Positions 1 to 12,960 are shown, counted from the first letter of the stretch. The stretch: 64,000 nt of DNA from Erpobdella octoculata (GCA_963978895.1 OZ022241.1:25096573-25160572), one strand, 5' to 3'. The notes: a model not told the origin generated them from the letters alone. Numbers and translations: made by a program.

Positions 1-221
1 ATTATTCCAAGAAATATATCTAGTGTTCATCGTAATGTTAAACATCCGTCCTTGGGATAGGCAAAACCAGATGTAATAAATGAAACGTTCTGTCTCCCAC
101 ACTCGAAGATAACATTCATTGCTACCAAAATATACTTGAATGTTTAAATGTTCTTGCTGTAGAAACATGTAAGAGCTAAAGTTTAAAATTTAAATAAAAA
201 ACCTCACAACAATAATTACAG
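1..221. other. AT-rich flank with a 177-bp satellite fragment
   Basis: No coding signal is visible. Positions about 176-220 resemble the AAATTTAAATAAAAA...ACAATAATTACAG part of the 177-bp satellite that is tandemly repeated at 537-1740, so this flank probably holds a broken monomer. Confidence 0.4.

Positions 222-247
<26 letters not shown>
222..247. repeat. (TA)n microsatellite
   Basis: Pure TA dinucleotide tract separating the 177-bp satellite fragment from a 354-bp satellite fragment. Confidence 0.9.
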
Positions 248-252
<5 letters not shown>

Positions 253-449
253 GGAAACATAGCGTTAATATGTTTTTACGAGCCACATATATCAGAAACT
301 TGGATGGCGTACAATCCACCACGAAATAACGCAAATATACATGTCTCAACTTCAGACTCGAACCCACGACTGTCGGATCGGCAACACCGCCTCGCATCGT
401 TGCCGCGGTGTTGCCGATCCGACAGTCGTGGGTTCGAGTCTGAAGTTGA

Positions 450-454
<5 letters not shown>
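248..454. repeat. 354-bp satellite fragment with inverted duplication
   Basis: Positions 248-390 match the 354-bp satellite of the 57.7-63.5 kb array (TTATAAGGAAACATAGCG, GCGTACAATCCACC, then the tRNA-like segment). Instead of continuing, the sequence turns back: 341-390 is repeated exactly as its reverse complement at 405-454, with a 14-bp spacer. The result is a perfect 50-bp-arm hairpin containing two opposed B-box-like motifs. Confidence 0.85.

Positions 455-493
<39 letters not shown>
453..493. repeat. (TA)n microsatellite
   Basis: TA tract directly after the palindrome and before the 177-bp satellite array. Confidence 0.9.
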
Positions 494-495
<2 letters not shown>

Positions 496-536
496 TTTTG
501 CGACAACGAATGTGTCAGAAATGGGGTCTATTACCT

Positions 537-1740
537 GAGTGTCTGCTAGGTAGTAAAAGTAATTGTCGGCTTTTGAATTTTTGATATTTTGTAGAAGCAT
601 GATTGAACTGGATTTTAAAATTTAAATAAAAAATTTGACAATAATAGTTAACAAGATATTAGCTCTGCAACATCGGTGTTGTTATAGCATAAATCAGAGA
701 GGGGTCTACTACCTGAGTGTCTGCTAGGTAGTAAAAGTAATTGTCGGCTTCTGAATTTTTGATATTTTGTAGAAATATGATTGAAATAAATTATAAAATT
801 AAATAAAATTTTCACAATAATAGTTACCGAGATATTAGCTCTGCAATATCGGTGTTGTTAAAGCGTAAATCAGAGAGGAGTCTACTAACTGAGTGTCTGC
901 TAGGTAGTAAAAGTAATTGTCGGCTTCTGAATTTTTGATATTTTGTAGAAATATGATTGAAATAAATTATAAAATTAAATAAAATTTTCACAATAATAGT
1001 TACCGAGATATTAGCTCTGCAATATCGGTGTTGTTAAAGCGTAAATCAGAGAGGAGTCTACTAACTGAGTGTCTGCTAGGTAGTAAAAGTAATTGTCGGC
1101 TTCTGAATTTTTGATATTTTGTAGAAATATGATTGAAATAAATTATAAAATTAAATTAAATTGTTCACAATAATAGTTACCGAGATATTAGCTCTGCAAT
1201 ATCGGTGTTGTTAAAGCATAAATCAGAGAGGGGTCTACTAACTGAGTGTCTGCTAGGTAGTAAAAGTAATTGTCGGCTTTTGAATTTTTGATATTTTGTA
1301 GAAATATGATTGAACTAAATTATAAAATTAAATAAAAATTTTCACAATAATAGTTACCGAGATATTAGCTCTGCAATATCGGTGTTGTTAAAGCGTAAAT
1401 CAGAGAGGGGTCTACTACCTGAGTGTCTGCTAGGTAGTAAAAGCAATTGTCGGCTTCTGAATTTTTGATATTTTGTAGAAACATAATTGAACTGGATTCT
1501 AAAATTTAAATGAAAAATTGGACAATAATAGTTACCGAGATATTAGCTCTGCAACTTTGGTGTTGTTAAAGCGTAAATCAGAGAGTGAGTGTCTGCTAGG
1601 TAGTAAAAGTAATTGTCGGCTTCTGAATTTTTGATACGTTGTTGATACATGATTAAACTGAATTTTAAAATTTAAATCAAAAATTTGACAATAATAGTTA
1701 CCGAGATATAAGTTTTGGAACATCGGTTGTAAATCAGTAA
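537..1740. repeat. 177-bp satellite, about 7 tandem copies
   Basis: The phrase GAGTGTCTGCTAGGTAGTAA recurs at about 537, 715, 891, 1067, 1244, 1421 and 1587, giving a 176-178 bp period (the sixth interval is 166 bp because of a deletion). Monomers differ by scattered substitutions and small indels and decay after 1740. Isolated GAGTGTCTGCTAG words persist at about 1871 and 1924. No ORF or ribozyme core was found on either strand. Confidence 0.9.
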
Positions 1741-3155
1741 GGAGTCCGCTTTGGTTCTAAGTTTTGAATTTTGTATATGTTGTATATGTTTTTTATTTCA
1801 ACCCTATCAGTTTTAAAATTTAATTGTCTAACATTACCGATATTTCTTTTTTATATTTAAATAAAATAATTTGAGTGTCTGCTAGCTTTCCCCGTGCATT
1901 TCATAAGCTTTTCACCGTGTTACGAGTGTCTGCTAGCTTTATTACCGCAGTTCCAAACATCAATCTAGACAAACTTACGATAGCGCACAGCTAAAAATAG
2001 CTATATTTAAATAAACAAGTGTTGAGCGCAGTCACTAAACTAAAGCGTAATTTCAACGATAAATATTATTATATTTCAATGTTATCAACATTTTCAATGT
2101 TAAAAGTAACCAGTACAGGCTTTATAACTATAAATCTAAACGCAGACCGAGCAACTCGAATACGAACAGCTAAATAGATATGGGACCAACTGGGTACAAC
2201 ACAACAGCTCATAAGGATTTGGCTGATTTTCCAGATGCTATTATATAGACGTCCATGATTAATCAAATGATTTTATTGAAAGAGTAATTATTTAGTAATT
2301 CGATTACACTGCCACTACATCCTGTGTGAGGCGTGGTGGCTTAGTATGACTAGTGTTATTTTAATTCAGTAAATAATTTTAAATTTTATATTTATTCTAT
2401 TCTCACGTTTTATTTTTTTATTATTATTCGGTTTTACTTCATCCTAAAATTTTAGTTTCTATGATTATTTAGTTCTATGAAATTAATTTTACTTTTTATT
2501 TAATTACAGTTTTGAAAATAATTTTAGTTTCTTATTTTATTTTATTCAGATAAAATAAAATAATTTTTGTTTTTATTTGCTTTTAGTTAGTCCATACACT
2601 GATCTGGATTGCGCTTAGCCCATTATTTCAATAGAAATGTTGTCGCCAGTTTGCCGCCATGTTACCAATCCAGCCGTTGTGTTTACGTCGGTCGTCGCAT
2701 GATATACGAACAATTAGGGGGTTTTAATTAAATTAAACTATTTTACTTGAAAATAAAATGTGTTATTTAGTTATTCGGTATTTTTAACATTTTTTTACTA
2801 CGGTCATTATGATAGTTATTCGGTAACACATGCAAAAGATTTGGCAGTCACACAGATGAAACGCGCTGCAGATAAGATCACCGCAAAAAAATCGCTCCGC
2901 TATGGTTTAGCTAGCTAGTTTAGCAAGTACAGAATAGTTTGTACAAGAAACTGTATGACTCGAAAAGTTTTGAGTCTATTAAGTATAGTAACTTTTAACA
3001 TCAAAATGTTTGTTAAATGTAGTAGTAAGTTATGTTGTGTTAATAAAGAAATTAAATAAAGACATTTTCCTTGAGAATTTTTTCAAAGTTAACGGTATTT
3101 TTTGTGTCACCTAGGTGTATACTATATATATAGTCTAAAGTCTAAGTCTAGTCTA
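1741..3155. other. Non-coding AT-rich stretch
   Basis: No convincing coding exon. It contains T/A-rich low complexity at about 2380-2580. At 2595-2618 there is a short word (CACTGATCT, GGATTGCGCTTAG) that recurs inverted at 5698-5734 on the far side of the THAP gene. Confidence 0.5.
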
Positions 3156-3330
3156 ACTCCGCCTTGCATTTGCAAGCCAGTCCCAAGCCTGGAGAAAGGA
3201 GGAGGGAAAAGTTAAAAAGAACAAATTATGATCCACGACAGGAAGTACTTAGGTGCTTCCTACATACAGCCATTTCAGTCTTAAAACACCTGGTGTAAAG
3301 GACTATAAACTATTATAATAAAAAAAAAAA
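3156..3330 (+). mobile_element. Short retroposon, copy 1, with 11-bp TSD
   Basis: A 175-bp element beginning ACTCCGCCTTGC and ending in an A-rich tail. It is flanked by perfect 11-bp direct repeats AGTCTAGTCTA at 3145-3155 and 3331-3341, the signature of target-primed retroposition. The body, with words CCAGTCCCAAGCCTGGAG and ACGACAGGAAGTACTTAGG, recurs inverted at 14831-15000 and about 35115-35285, plus a fragment near 11563. No A/B boxes or ORF are visible, so it is either a SINE body without a tRNA head or a 5'-truncated LINE 3' end. Confidence 0.85.
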
Positions 3331-3737
3331 AGTCTAGTCTATAATAATGGGTCAACGAATAATATACTTAGTGTAGGCTGAATAAGTTACATTGTATTGT
3401 AGACTATAGCATATTAAAATTTCATTTAATTTTTATCATTTGTAAAGGTTTTTCATTTGATTCAGTTTTTAGGCTTTAAGATTACAAATGAGAAGGAAAT
3501 GATATTTGAATTAAATAATTTAATGCCAAACTAAAAACTAACAGGTGAAATAGACATTATTTGTTACATGTAATGTAAGTGATATGCACCCATCTGGTTG
3601 AGAAAAAAAAACTTGTTATTACTTATTAAAAAATATATTAAATAAACTGATATAATACCGAAGACAAAAATGAGCAAAGATAAACACAACCTGACTTATT
3701 GAAAACCAGTTGAAAGATATAAATTGTCATTGTCTAA

Positions 3738-5613
3738 TTATTGACCTTTAAACAAAATCAGCTTAGTTAAATCTTTACGAATGTTGATACCCGAAACAAC
3801 TACAGTTTTCTGTTTTGCTAAATGATGTAATCTAATAGTCGCATAGCTATGAGCAACACATTTAATTAAATTAAAAATGTGATTGTTATCTGGTGTGCTA
3901 TCATACATGTGAAAGTCTAAGGATTTGAAAGCGATCATGCCAACTTCACTGAGAACCAGTGTTTGACTTGATTTCAATTTTTTTTCTCATAATCAGAGCT
4001 CGATCAACAATATAATTCATTTTTCTTTTCATTGCCTTTGGGGTGGTTTGAATATTGTACGAGTGTTCCCTAGAAATTAAAACAGCTGATGACGTTGAAG
4101 GAATGTATGACTCTGCAGATACGACTTCAGTTATTGATTGCTCTTCATGTGGTCTTGGTTTTCTTGACTTGGAAAACTAGCAAAATATACAAAAGCAATA
4201 ATTCATGAAAGATTTTTTAAAAATTTTACAACGTAAGCATGCTTGAAAAAATAGCATCTTGTCGTAGTTTTCTAAATGTAGGTTATCTAATGTAAAGTAA
4301 TGAAAATGTATTTAGTTTTTATACCTCACAAGACATTGTAGGTATGTATGGGTCTGCAGTTGCAACTCCAGTTGTTGGTTGCTCTTCATGTGGTCCTGGT
4401 TTTCTCGACTTGAGAAAATAACAAAATGATCAAGCAATAAATAATAAAGTATTTTAAAATAATTTTACAAGAGAAGTATACTTTAAAAATAAAAATTTAC
4501 ATGGTAATCATAATCAAAAATAACATTTTATTGTAGTTTTCTATATCATGTAGCCTATGTAATGTAAAGTAATAAATATGTAATTAGCTTTTATACCTCA
4601 GTGCAGCGATCTGGAAAATTAAAAATAGTTGGAATAGCACCATGGCGAAGTCGAGTTGTTTGTCCAGTTCTATCGAAGCAATTCTCTTCAAAATGTTCTG
4701 AGCAAACCACAGACTTCTTTGTACAATTAAAATCTGAACGATTCATATTGGCCACCCATTGCGTTAACAACTCAGGCTTAGTGAAGGGAAACCTGCAAAT
4801 AGGAAGATATTGCACATTTTACTAGTCTCCATTGCCTAAACCTACAAGTTGCTAGTCAATATGACCAAAGAACAGGAGTTTTCTAATTTAATGGTTGTTG
4901 AGGTGTTAAGATTTTTTATGATTCACCGTTATTTTTCTTCAAGGATCAAGGACACTTATTGTCCCATAACAAAATAAGAATAAACTATAATTCATAAGGT
5001 GACTAAAAAAGAGAACTGTTTGCAATGATGTTGATAGCAACAATAATTATATTGATGGGAAAAGTAAAATCAGATGATTCAGTGATAAAGACACATTGTA
5101 GAAAAATGCACATCATATCATAGTCAAAATGTTTGCTGTTTTTCAATATAGACACAAGCAAACAGTTTTGACATTGAAACAATGTTTACAACTTACAAAC
5201 ATTTCAATAGTCTTTTTGTCAGGTTTTACAAGAAAAATTAATAGTTAGTGAATATAAAATATAATATGATCTCTCTACTCAAACTAACTAAAACTAAATC
5301 AAGATAATTCTCAAAGTACTTAAAATAGAAACGAAGTCAGAAATTCTACATTTCGTCTTTGCGAACTTAAAACGTAAACAAAAACTATTTTTAAACCTTT
5401 CAATAATGAGGTTGAGGACACAATTATTTAGGCTAGGCTGACATAGTTAATAGTTTAGTTATTTGCTCAGCCAAACGACAGTGTTGCTAAATATAGCTCA
5501 GACGGCAAATAAACCTTGCTAAAAAATTCTTAATTAAGTACTTACAAATGAAATGACTGTTTTGCTCCCTTATATTGTCTATTAAAGCAATTACAAGCAG
5601 CGCAATTCGGCAT
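3738..5613 (-). CDS. THAP-domain protein, 4 inferred exons, one frameshift
   Basis: Exon 1 is 5546-5613, starting MPNCAACNC. Exon 2 is 4597-4792, exon 3 is 4325-4408 and exon 4 is 3738-4167. All junctions are GT-AG and exons 1-3 are in phase. Exons 1 and 2 together form a THAP zinc finger (DNA binding): C-x2-C near the N terminus, then FPFTKPELLTQW, CSEHF and the terminal GAIPTIF box. Exons 3 and 4 both begin SRKPxPHEEQ and end in a YIP motif, so one exon was duplicated. Exon 4 ends with RLHHLAKQ and TKLILFKGQ, a tail I associate with other invertebrate THAP proteins. A run of eight Ts at about 3979-3986 puts the last 80 codons one base out of frame. This may be a real lesion or a homopolymer sequencing error. 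The protein would be about 258 residues. Whether it is a host gene or a P-element-like remnant is unsettled. Confidence 0.75.
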
Positions 5614-5697
5614 TTTTAAACTTCTAAAAAGATTCCGTCAATAGCATCAGATAGTTGGCGTTCCAAAATGGCGACCAGCGGCGACTCCCAGGCAGGT

Positions 5698-5734
5698 CTA
5701 AGCGCAATCCAGTTATATTATAGAGATCAGTGAG
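5698..5734 (-). repeat. Inverted copy of the 2595-2618 word
   Basis: The reverse complement reads CACTGATCT, then 14 extra bases, then GGATTGCGCTTAG, matching 2595-2618 with a 14-bp insertion. The pair brackets the THAP gene in inverted orientation. It could be a terminal repeat pair of a transposon carrying the THAP gene or a chance duplication. Confidence 0.4.
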
Positions 5735-5869
5735 TCCATAGCTTTCCAAATATTTTTCGTGCATTGTGTCAAACAGGAAGACAACAAGAACAAAACAATG
5801 GCTGTTTATTGACATGCAAATTTCAAAAAAAAATTAGAAGCAAAATCATTTTAGGCTAGGATATGATAA

Positions 5870-6640
5870 TTAAGTTTAAGAAAAACTCTCATCTCAAGAG
5901 ATTTCTTTATACGATTACGACGGCCTGTCCTCATGATGCCGCATACAGAAAAAATCCGCTCAAAGTAATGTCACCAAATCTTGGGCAAGCATGAACAGTT
6001 TACTGTAGTATCCTTTTTTCTTTCCAAAATTCAAGTGCATTGTCACACAATATTGTCAACATCCCTGATGTATCTATTTAGTTGACCTTGAATACTAATA
6101 GTATTGTTTGATGCATTAGTAGATTCAGATGTCTTAAGTTTATTGTTAGGATACTTGAAACGCTTAAGAACATCATGCTTTTCAATAATTTCTGGCTCGG
6201 TGTTAATGAGAGAAAGAAGGAACTTTTTCCCGGCATTTAGTTGAACTGGGAGATGTCATTACAAATAAGAGGGTTGAATCTATTTGATCACCAGGGTTTG
6301 TAATGTTTGAAAATTGTTTTGACAACCAGCTGCAATGTGTGGGCCATGCATTGCATTCACCTGATATTAACCTATTCTAGAGGGTCCATGATTAATTGCA
6401 CCTCATCTGACTCAATCTTTTCTTCATCGTTATCGTTTCGTCACTTTATACCTCTGAATCTGAAACCTCATTGTATGACTGTGCAAACTGTGACTTTTGC
6501 TCCATTGTCTGTCACAACCAGCAAGATCTTCTCAGGACTGATGCCCCATTTTCAAGCATTCACCTAGAAATCCAGCCAATTTCAAACTTGTCATAGCATT
6601 GAAATTTGTCATTTTGTTGGAAGTTCTGCGTCATTTTCAA
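5870..6640 (-). pseudogene. hAT-type transposase remnant
   Basis: Translating the minus strand across several frames gives hAT transposase pieces in the correct order. First is a VTDNGA block (about 6500), then MAHTLQLVVKTIF (about 6320-6350). Next come the approach to the C-terminal dimerisation region and finally ERIFSVCG-MRTGRRNRI (about 5900-5960). Stops and frameshifts interrupt every segment, so it cannot encode a transposase. No terminal repeats could be assigned. Confidence 0.7.
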
Positions 6641-7466
6641 AATTCATTAATATGTTGAAAATATGATTAAGAAAACCTCAAAACTATGACCGTAAAAATA
6701 ATTTAGCCTTGAAAACATCTTTATTAAAAAAAATAAACGTTTAAAACCTGTTTACTTTTCAGTTTGAATTTTGAATCCCCAACTTTCCACATGTACAGAA
6801 AGGAAAGTTTTTCAACGTGCGCCACCTGATTGCCAGTTTCAATCAACATATCGACGATGCTGTTTACCCGATTTTTATGCTCTATTACACTAAGATTTAT
6901 TTTTGTTGGCGTCATAATCAGAGAATTCCCAAACCAAACAAAAAATTTTTGCCCCATACATTTTTGCAAGAGAAGTCATTATTAATATAAATTCAAACAA
7001 AAGAAATAATTCATAATGTATAGCAAACACTCGTCGATAACTTTTCTGAAAGAAAGTGGACGTTGAAAGTGATCTGTAGTAAAAAGTAACACGCATAGAT
7101 ATTGTAAACATATACGCTATCTATGTCACAAACTTTTCAACAATTTTCATTTAGAAATAATTTTTTTTAAATTCTTATTCAGTTTGAACATCTATGGTTA
7201 TAGGTAATCCAGGACCTGCCCCACAAACCCGCATACATTCGGTGTAGGTGTAGGACAGAGTTTGAATGTTTTTTTGAGTAGGATATATACTTTTCACGCA
7301 TGATACAAACACCTTCAGAAATTTCTGATAGCAAACACTTTATTAATATATTCGTCGTCAGTTTTAGTTTATCAGTTATTGGGATGAGCGTTTGAACTCG
7401 AAATGATTCCTCGTCAGTGAAATCTACAGATACAGAATCATCACATTATTTATTTCTCTGTTCAGC
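6641..7466. other. Non-coding, nothing recognised
   Basis: AT-rich sequence with short chance ORFs on both strands and no family motif or repeat structure that I can support. Confidence 0.4.
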
Positions 7467-8090
7467 ATTTTTTACCAATGCTTTTATTAACTCGTCGGCT
7501 CTGTTTCTCTGTCTGTTTCTCTGTCTGTCTGTTTCTCTGTCTGTTTCAAATCTTGCAATCAATTTTTGAGTCACTTCCTGATGATAGATTTTTTTCAAAT
7601 TTTGCATACATGCTCAAGATAGAAGACAATGCAATATTCAATTATTAGTTTTACAATAAGTCAATTAATTTAGTTAATTTTCTTGAGGATTTTATCGAGG
7701 GGTTTCTTGAGGGTTTTCTTGAGGGTTTTCTTGAGGGTTTTCTTGACCACAAAACGCTAACCGACTGGCAGACTATTTTACCAAGTTAACACGAACCACA
7801 CTCACTGACCGCGATTCTCAAGCGTGTACGAAATTTTCATGAAAATAGTTGAGATATTTAAATTCGATGCTTTTTGATGATATTTTTATTATTATTACCA
7901 ATGTTTTTATTAACTCGTCGTCTCTGTTTCTCTGTCTGTCTGTTTGTTTCTCTGTCTGTTTCAAATCTTGCAATCAATTTTTGAGTCACTTCCTAATGAT
8001 AGATTTTTTCAAATTTTGCATACATGCTTAAAATAGAAGACAATGCAATATTCAATTATTAGTTTTACAATAAGTCAATTAATTTAGATA
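7467..8090 (+). repeat. 200-bp direct duplication with internal minisatellites
   Basis: Positions 7467-7680 and 7888-8090 are near-identical direct repeats (ACCAATG-TTTTATTAACTCGTCG, then (CTGT)n/(TCTCTGT)n, then CAATCAATTTTTGAGTCACTTCC). The spacer at 7681-7750 is itself a tandem TTGAGGGTTTTC repeat. No coding capacity is evident. Confidence 0.85.
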
Positions 8091-8365
8091 ATTTTAATTA
8101 ATTTCGATATTTCGATATAATTAAGATATTTCGACTTTAACATAAAATAAAAGAGTAATATAAGAAAAAATTGATTGCAAAATTTGACTTTTAATTACAT
8201 ATAAGAGCATTGGTTTTTAAAAATTCGTTTTTAATTTACTTGTTTTTGTTTCTAACTTCGAGCTCAAGCGTATAAGTATATTGGGTCCACATTATTACCG
8301 GTTTTCAAACAAGAATATCAATATATAGTCAGATAATACCTATAACTTTATCCATGAGAGCCGGT

Positions 8366-8470
8366 AATTTTCAGGGCTGATATTTTACAAGGCCGATACT
8401 TTCAGGGCCGATATTTTTAGGGCCGAAATTTTTCAGGCCAAAATTTTCAGGTCAGATAATTTTCAGGGTG
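8366..8470 (+). repeat. Degenerate 17-bp minisatellite
   Basis: A TTTTCAGGGCCGATA-like unit recurs six or seven times with substitutions. Confidence 0.7.
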
Positions 8471-8781
8471 TTTGTGTGCAAAAGGAAAACTTCTATGTGT
8501 TATATAATGTCACACATTACATTCAGTCTCAGTTTGTCGCAACAAATAATTTATAGTATTATAAATGCAAATGAAGTTCTTCTGGTGAAGTCCTACCAGT
8601 TTATTGTAAATGTCATGACATTATTAAATGTGTTTTATTTTGTACCTTCACTGGTGAATTATAAAAAACAATTTAATCTTTTCATGGTTCTTCTCATTGT
8701 TAAAAGAATTATTCATACTTTATGGACAACATTTTCAGCTATATTAAATTTTATTTGTCTCATAATTATCATAAACGAAAT

Positions 8782-9448
<667 letters not shown>

Positions 9449-9554
9449 GAAATTATATCTCTAAAAAATAAAGTTTTGTATACCAATTAAGTATATTAAT
9501 TAGGAATGTCACGGGTACCCGATCCGAACCCGAAGTTTGGTACTACCCGGTTTT

Positions 9555-11133
9555 TATTATAACGGTGCACCACCGCATGGTTTCGCCGCTACTAACCTGG
9601 ATGAAGTTATAAAAACAATGAATTTACTTCTATACAAACAATGTTCTCTGGACCCAATACTTACGTGGCTTCTCAAAAAAGCTTCGCATATCATCGGTCC
9701 GTTCCTAGTAAAACCTTTTAACAGATCTCTTTCCGATGGTATGCTGCCTCAATCTCTCAAGTCATCTTACATTACTCCAATACTCAAAAAGCCTAATCTC
9801 CATAGCGGCGACACCAACTCGTATCGTCCCATTTCACATCTAACAGTTATCTCAAAGCTTCTAGAACGTCTAATCCTTATCAGAATCACGAAGCATCTAA
9901 ACGACAACAATCTATACTCAAGAAATCAATCAGCATACCGTCAATTTCACTCGACAGAAACCGCTGTGCTTAAAGTCCTCTCCGACGTCTTGAGTGCAGC
10001 CGATCAAGGAAAATGTACACTCCTCAATCTTCTCGACCTCCCTTCGGCGTTCGACACCGTCGACCATGAAATACTTATCCGGAGGCTATGCATCTCCTTC
10101 GGGCTAGACGGGCACGCCCTCTGCTGGCTAAGGTCATACCTGGTAGGCATGGTCTTCCGGGTCAGGGTCGGCGGTGCATCGTCTTCCTTTTCCCCTGTGA
10201 CATGCGGCGTTCCTCAAGGACCCGTCCTCGGCCCATCCCTCTTTTCACTCTACACCTCTGACCTCTATAACATCATAGCCGGTCATGGTCTGCAGGCGCA
10301 TTTTTATGCAGACGACACCCAAATCTACGGCCACTGAGCTTTCGATCATGCCGCTAAGCTTTCGTCTCTGGTCACGGCCTGCGTTGACGACATTCATCAG
10401 TGGATGAAATCAAGCCGCCTGCAATTAAACCCAAAAAAGTCAGAAGTTATCTTGTTCACCAGCCTACGAAGTAGCTCCCAGCATCCAACAGCTCCAGTCC
10501 GAATTGGAAATGAATGGATCTCGCCGAAGTCTTCGGTGAAAACTCTTGGTGTTTTCCTGGACTCTGACTTAACTATGCACACACACGTCGGCTATACTTC
10601 ACGTACGTGTTTCATGATGCTGCGACAGATCAAAGCCGTAGCCCCATCACTTCCAGTGTCTGCTCTCAAGACTCTCACCACCTCTATAGTTCTCTATAGC
10701 TCTAGTCGGCCTACCCACGTCTCTCCTTTGACGCCTTCAATCTGTTGTCAGCGCAACTGCTAGACTCGTTGCTGGAGCTCACAGGCGCGATGACATTTCT
10801 CCGATTCTCCGCGAACTTCATTGGCTCAGAATAAACAGTAGAATCGATTTCAAGCTGGCGCTCATGACTTTCAAGTGCCTCAGCGGAATGGCCCCCACAT
10901 ACCTTGCGTCGAAGATTCAGCGACTGCCGGACATTCCGGCTCGAAGAAGACTCCGATCATCATCATCGTCTCAACTTCGTGTGCCGGCAGGGAAACTCAA
11001 GAGCACCGGAGACAGATCGTTTGCGGTAGCTGGCCTACGACCATGGAACCGTTTTCCTACAGAGGTCACCTCGGCAGAGACAATTGAGACTTTTAGAAAA
11101 AAAACTAAAGACGCACTTGTTCACTGGCCTTGA
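9555..11133 (+). pseudogene. CR1/L2-type LINE reverse transcriptase, 5'-truncated
   Basis: The frame contains the non-LTR RT blocks in order: SYRPISHLTVISKLLERL, then LLDLPSAFDTVDHEIL (first catalytic Asp), CGVPQGPVLGP, and FYADDTQIY (catalytic Asp pair). It continues into the thumb and the conserved C-terminal tail ending FRKKTKDALVHWP at 11133. Lesions are an in-frame TGA at 10335-10337 just after the catalytic box and a frameshift between about 10700 and 10860. The N-terminal endonuclease is missing. The 3' end runs into a long (ATT)n tract typical of LINE tails. Clade assignment to CR1/L2 is by motif impression only. Confidence 0.85.
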
Positions 11134-11172
11134 AGTCCATTAGGATTTACGCCACTTAAAAAATTGTCAGAC

Positions 11173-11334
<162 letters not shown>

Positions 11335-11562
11335 CCCGAACCCGAAAATGTGAAAAATAAAAACCCGAACTCAAAAAACTGAAAAATAAATTTAATAATA
11401 TTAAATAATAATGGTAGCCTAAGACAGGAAGAAATCAAAGATGCGCTTGTTTATATACTTTTGATGTTAAAGAAGAAAGAGTAAAGGAGATATTAAATTT
11501 TTAAAAAAGTTCAAAAGTTCTACGCTACACACTTTGATTCAAATATCAAGAAAAATATTTTT

Positions 11563-11615
11563 TTATTATAGTTTATAGTTCTATACACCTGGTGTTTTAA
11601 AACAACAAGAAATTT
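11563..11615 (-). mobile_element. Fragment of the short retroposon
   Basis: TTATTATAGTTTATAGTTC and ACACCTGGTGTTTTAAA match the A-tail-proximal end of the retroposon at 3156-3330, in reverse orientation. Only about 50 bp are recognisable. Confidence 0.6.
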
Positions 11616-12832
11616 GAAAGTATTTTGATACATCCATTTATTATACGGAATCATTAAAACGCGAACTATACAATTTTTTAAAATCACTTTTGCATAACAT
11701 ATTGCACACATAGACCACTTTATTCGTGCGTGTATGAGCTAGACCACTAAGTCGCTAGATTAGCCGGCGGAGCCGATTCGCGAAAGTACTAATCAGTGAC
11801 TTCAATTTTTGTAATTTTTATTCAATTTCTTATCTACTTATACCCAATCATAACCCAAGGTTATTTTTATATAACAAGAACTCTCTGTTATCAAAATATC
11901 TTATTCCAAATTTTAACCTCAACGCCTCTTCAGCGTTTTTGCAACATGAATCGCGGCTCACCCTGTTCACCATTTCGATATTCGCAGCTTGCGATTCACC
12001 CAGGAGCTTCAACAAATAAAACAGCTTAAATTTCTCAACTTTCACGCATAGACAAACTACAATGCTCAAAGATTTCAGAAAGATGAGTTAGTTACTGTGT
12101 GCGATACACAAGGTCGACCAAGTACTATAGTACCTATATTATTGTACTTTAACACAACAGGACTTGCTATAATTTGGTCAATATGTGTAATGACCGATGG
12201 ATGGACTGATTGCTGCCGTGCGTTTGGAGATATGCATTGTATAAAAAATTCGAAACTCAAATCCGGAACTTTTGAGAGCACTTAAAAATCATGCATTTTT
12301 TTATAGCTAGACTAGTTACAGAAAACAAATAACCTTTTAATTGAATTCATGAAAAATAAAATGAAATTATTGACTAGACTAAGCAACATAAATATGTACT
12401 GTAATTTATGTCTTGTTTATTACTGTAATACAGAACTTCCCAAGTATTTCGCTCAATCCACTTATTAAACCAATTCTAAAAAATATATATAGCGCAAAAA
12501 CCACTCCCAGACGTATTTCTAAAAATATGTAAATGGTACTACCCAAACTCTATATAAACCCAAAAGTTTTCAATTTTGAAACCCGAGTACGATCCCGAAA
12601 TTTTGAAAGTCGTAAACCAAAACCCGATGGTTGAAAACCCGAACCCGGTTTTTGGAAAGTCTCAAACCCAAACCCGAAAAAGTTGTATTCGTGACATCCC
12701 TAATAATAATGTTGTCTGATTTAAAAAAATAATTGATAATTATCGGCCGCCATCTCAAAAATTCAAGATGGCGGACTTATGCCACACTTTTGGTAATTCC
12801 ATTTAATGCCATTTAACAGCCATATGGGTCTG

Positions 12833-12960
12833 CTACAGAGGTGTCCGTGGGTCCATTTTGAGCGACCCAACCGAACCCAGCCCACAAACTGACATATCCA
12901 ACCTAACCCAACCAAACCCACCACAAGATGAAAATTCCTGACCCAACCCAATTCAACAAC
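12833..12960. mobile_element. hAT-like terminal fragment rich in CCCAACC
   Basis: CAGAGGTGTCCGTGGGTCC resembles a hAT terminal inverted repeat. It is followed by degenerate CCCAACCCAACC motifs. A related fragment lies at 20735-20835. Confidence 0.5.

Noticed and set aside
537..1740. Retrozyme interpretation of the 177-bp satellite
   Set aside because: No hammerhead core on either strand, although monomer size would fit.
4601..4825. Plus-strand ORF over the THAP exon
   Set aside because: It is the antisense shadow of the minus-strand THAP exon, which has the conserved zinc ligands and splice sites.
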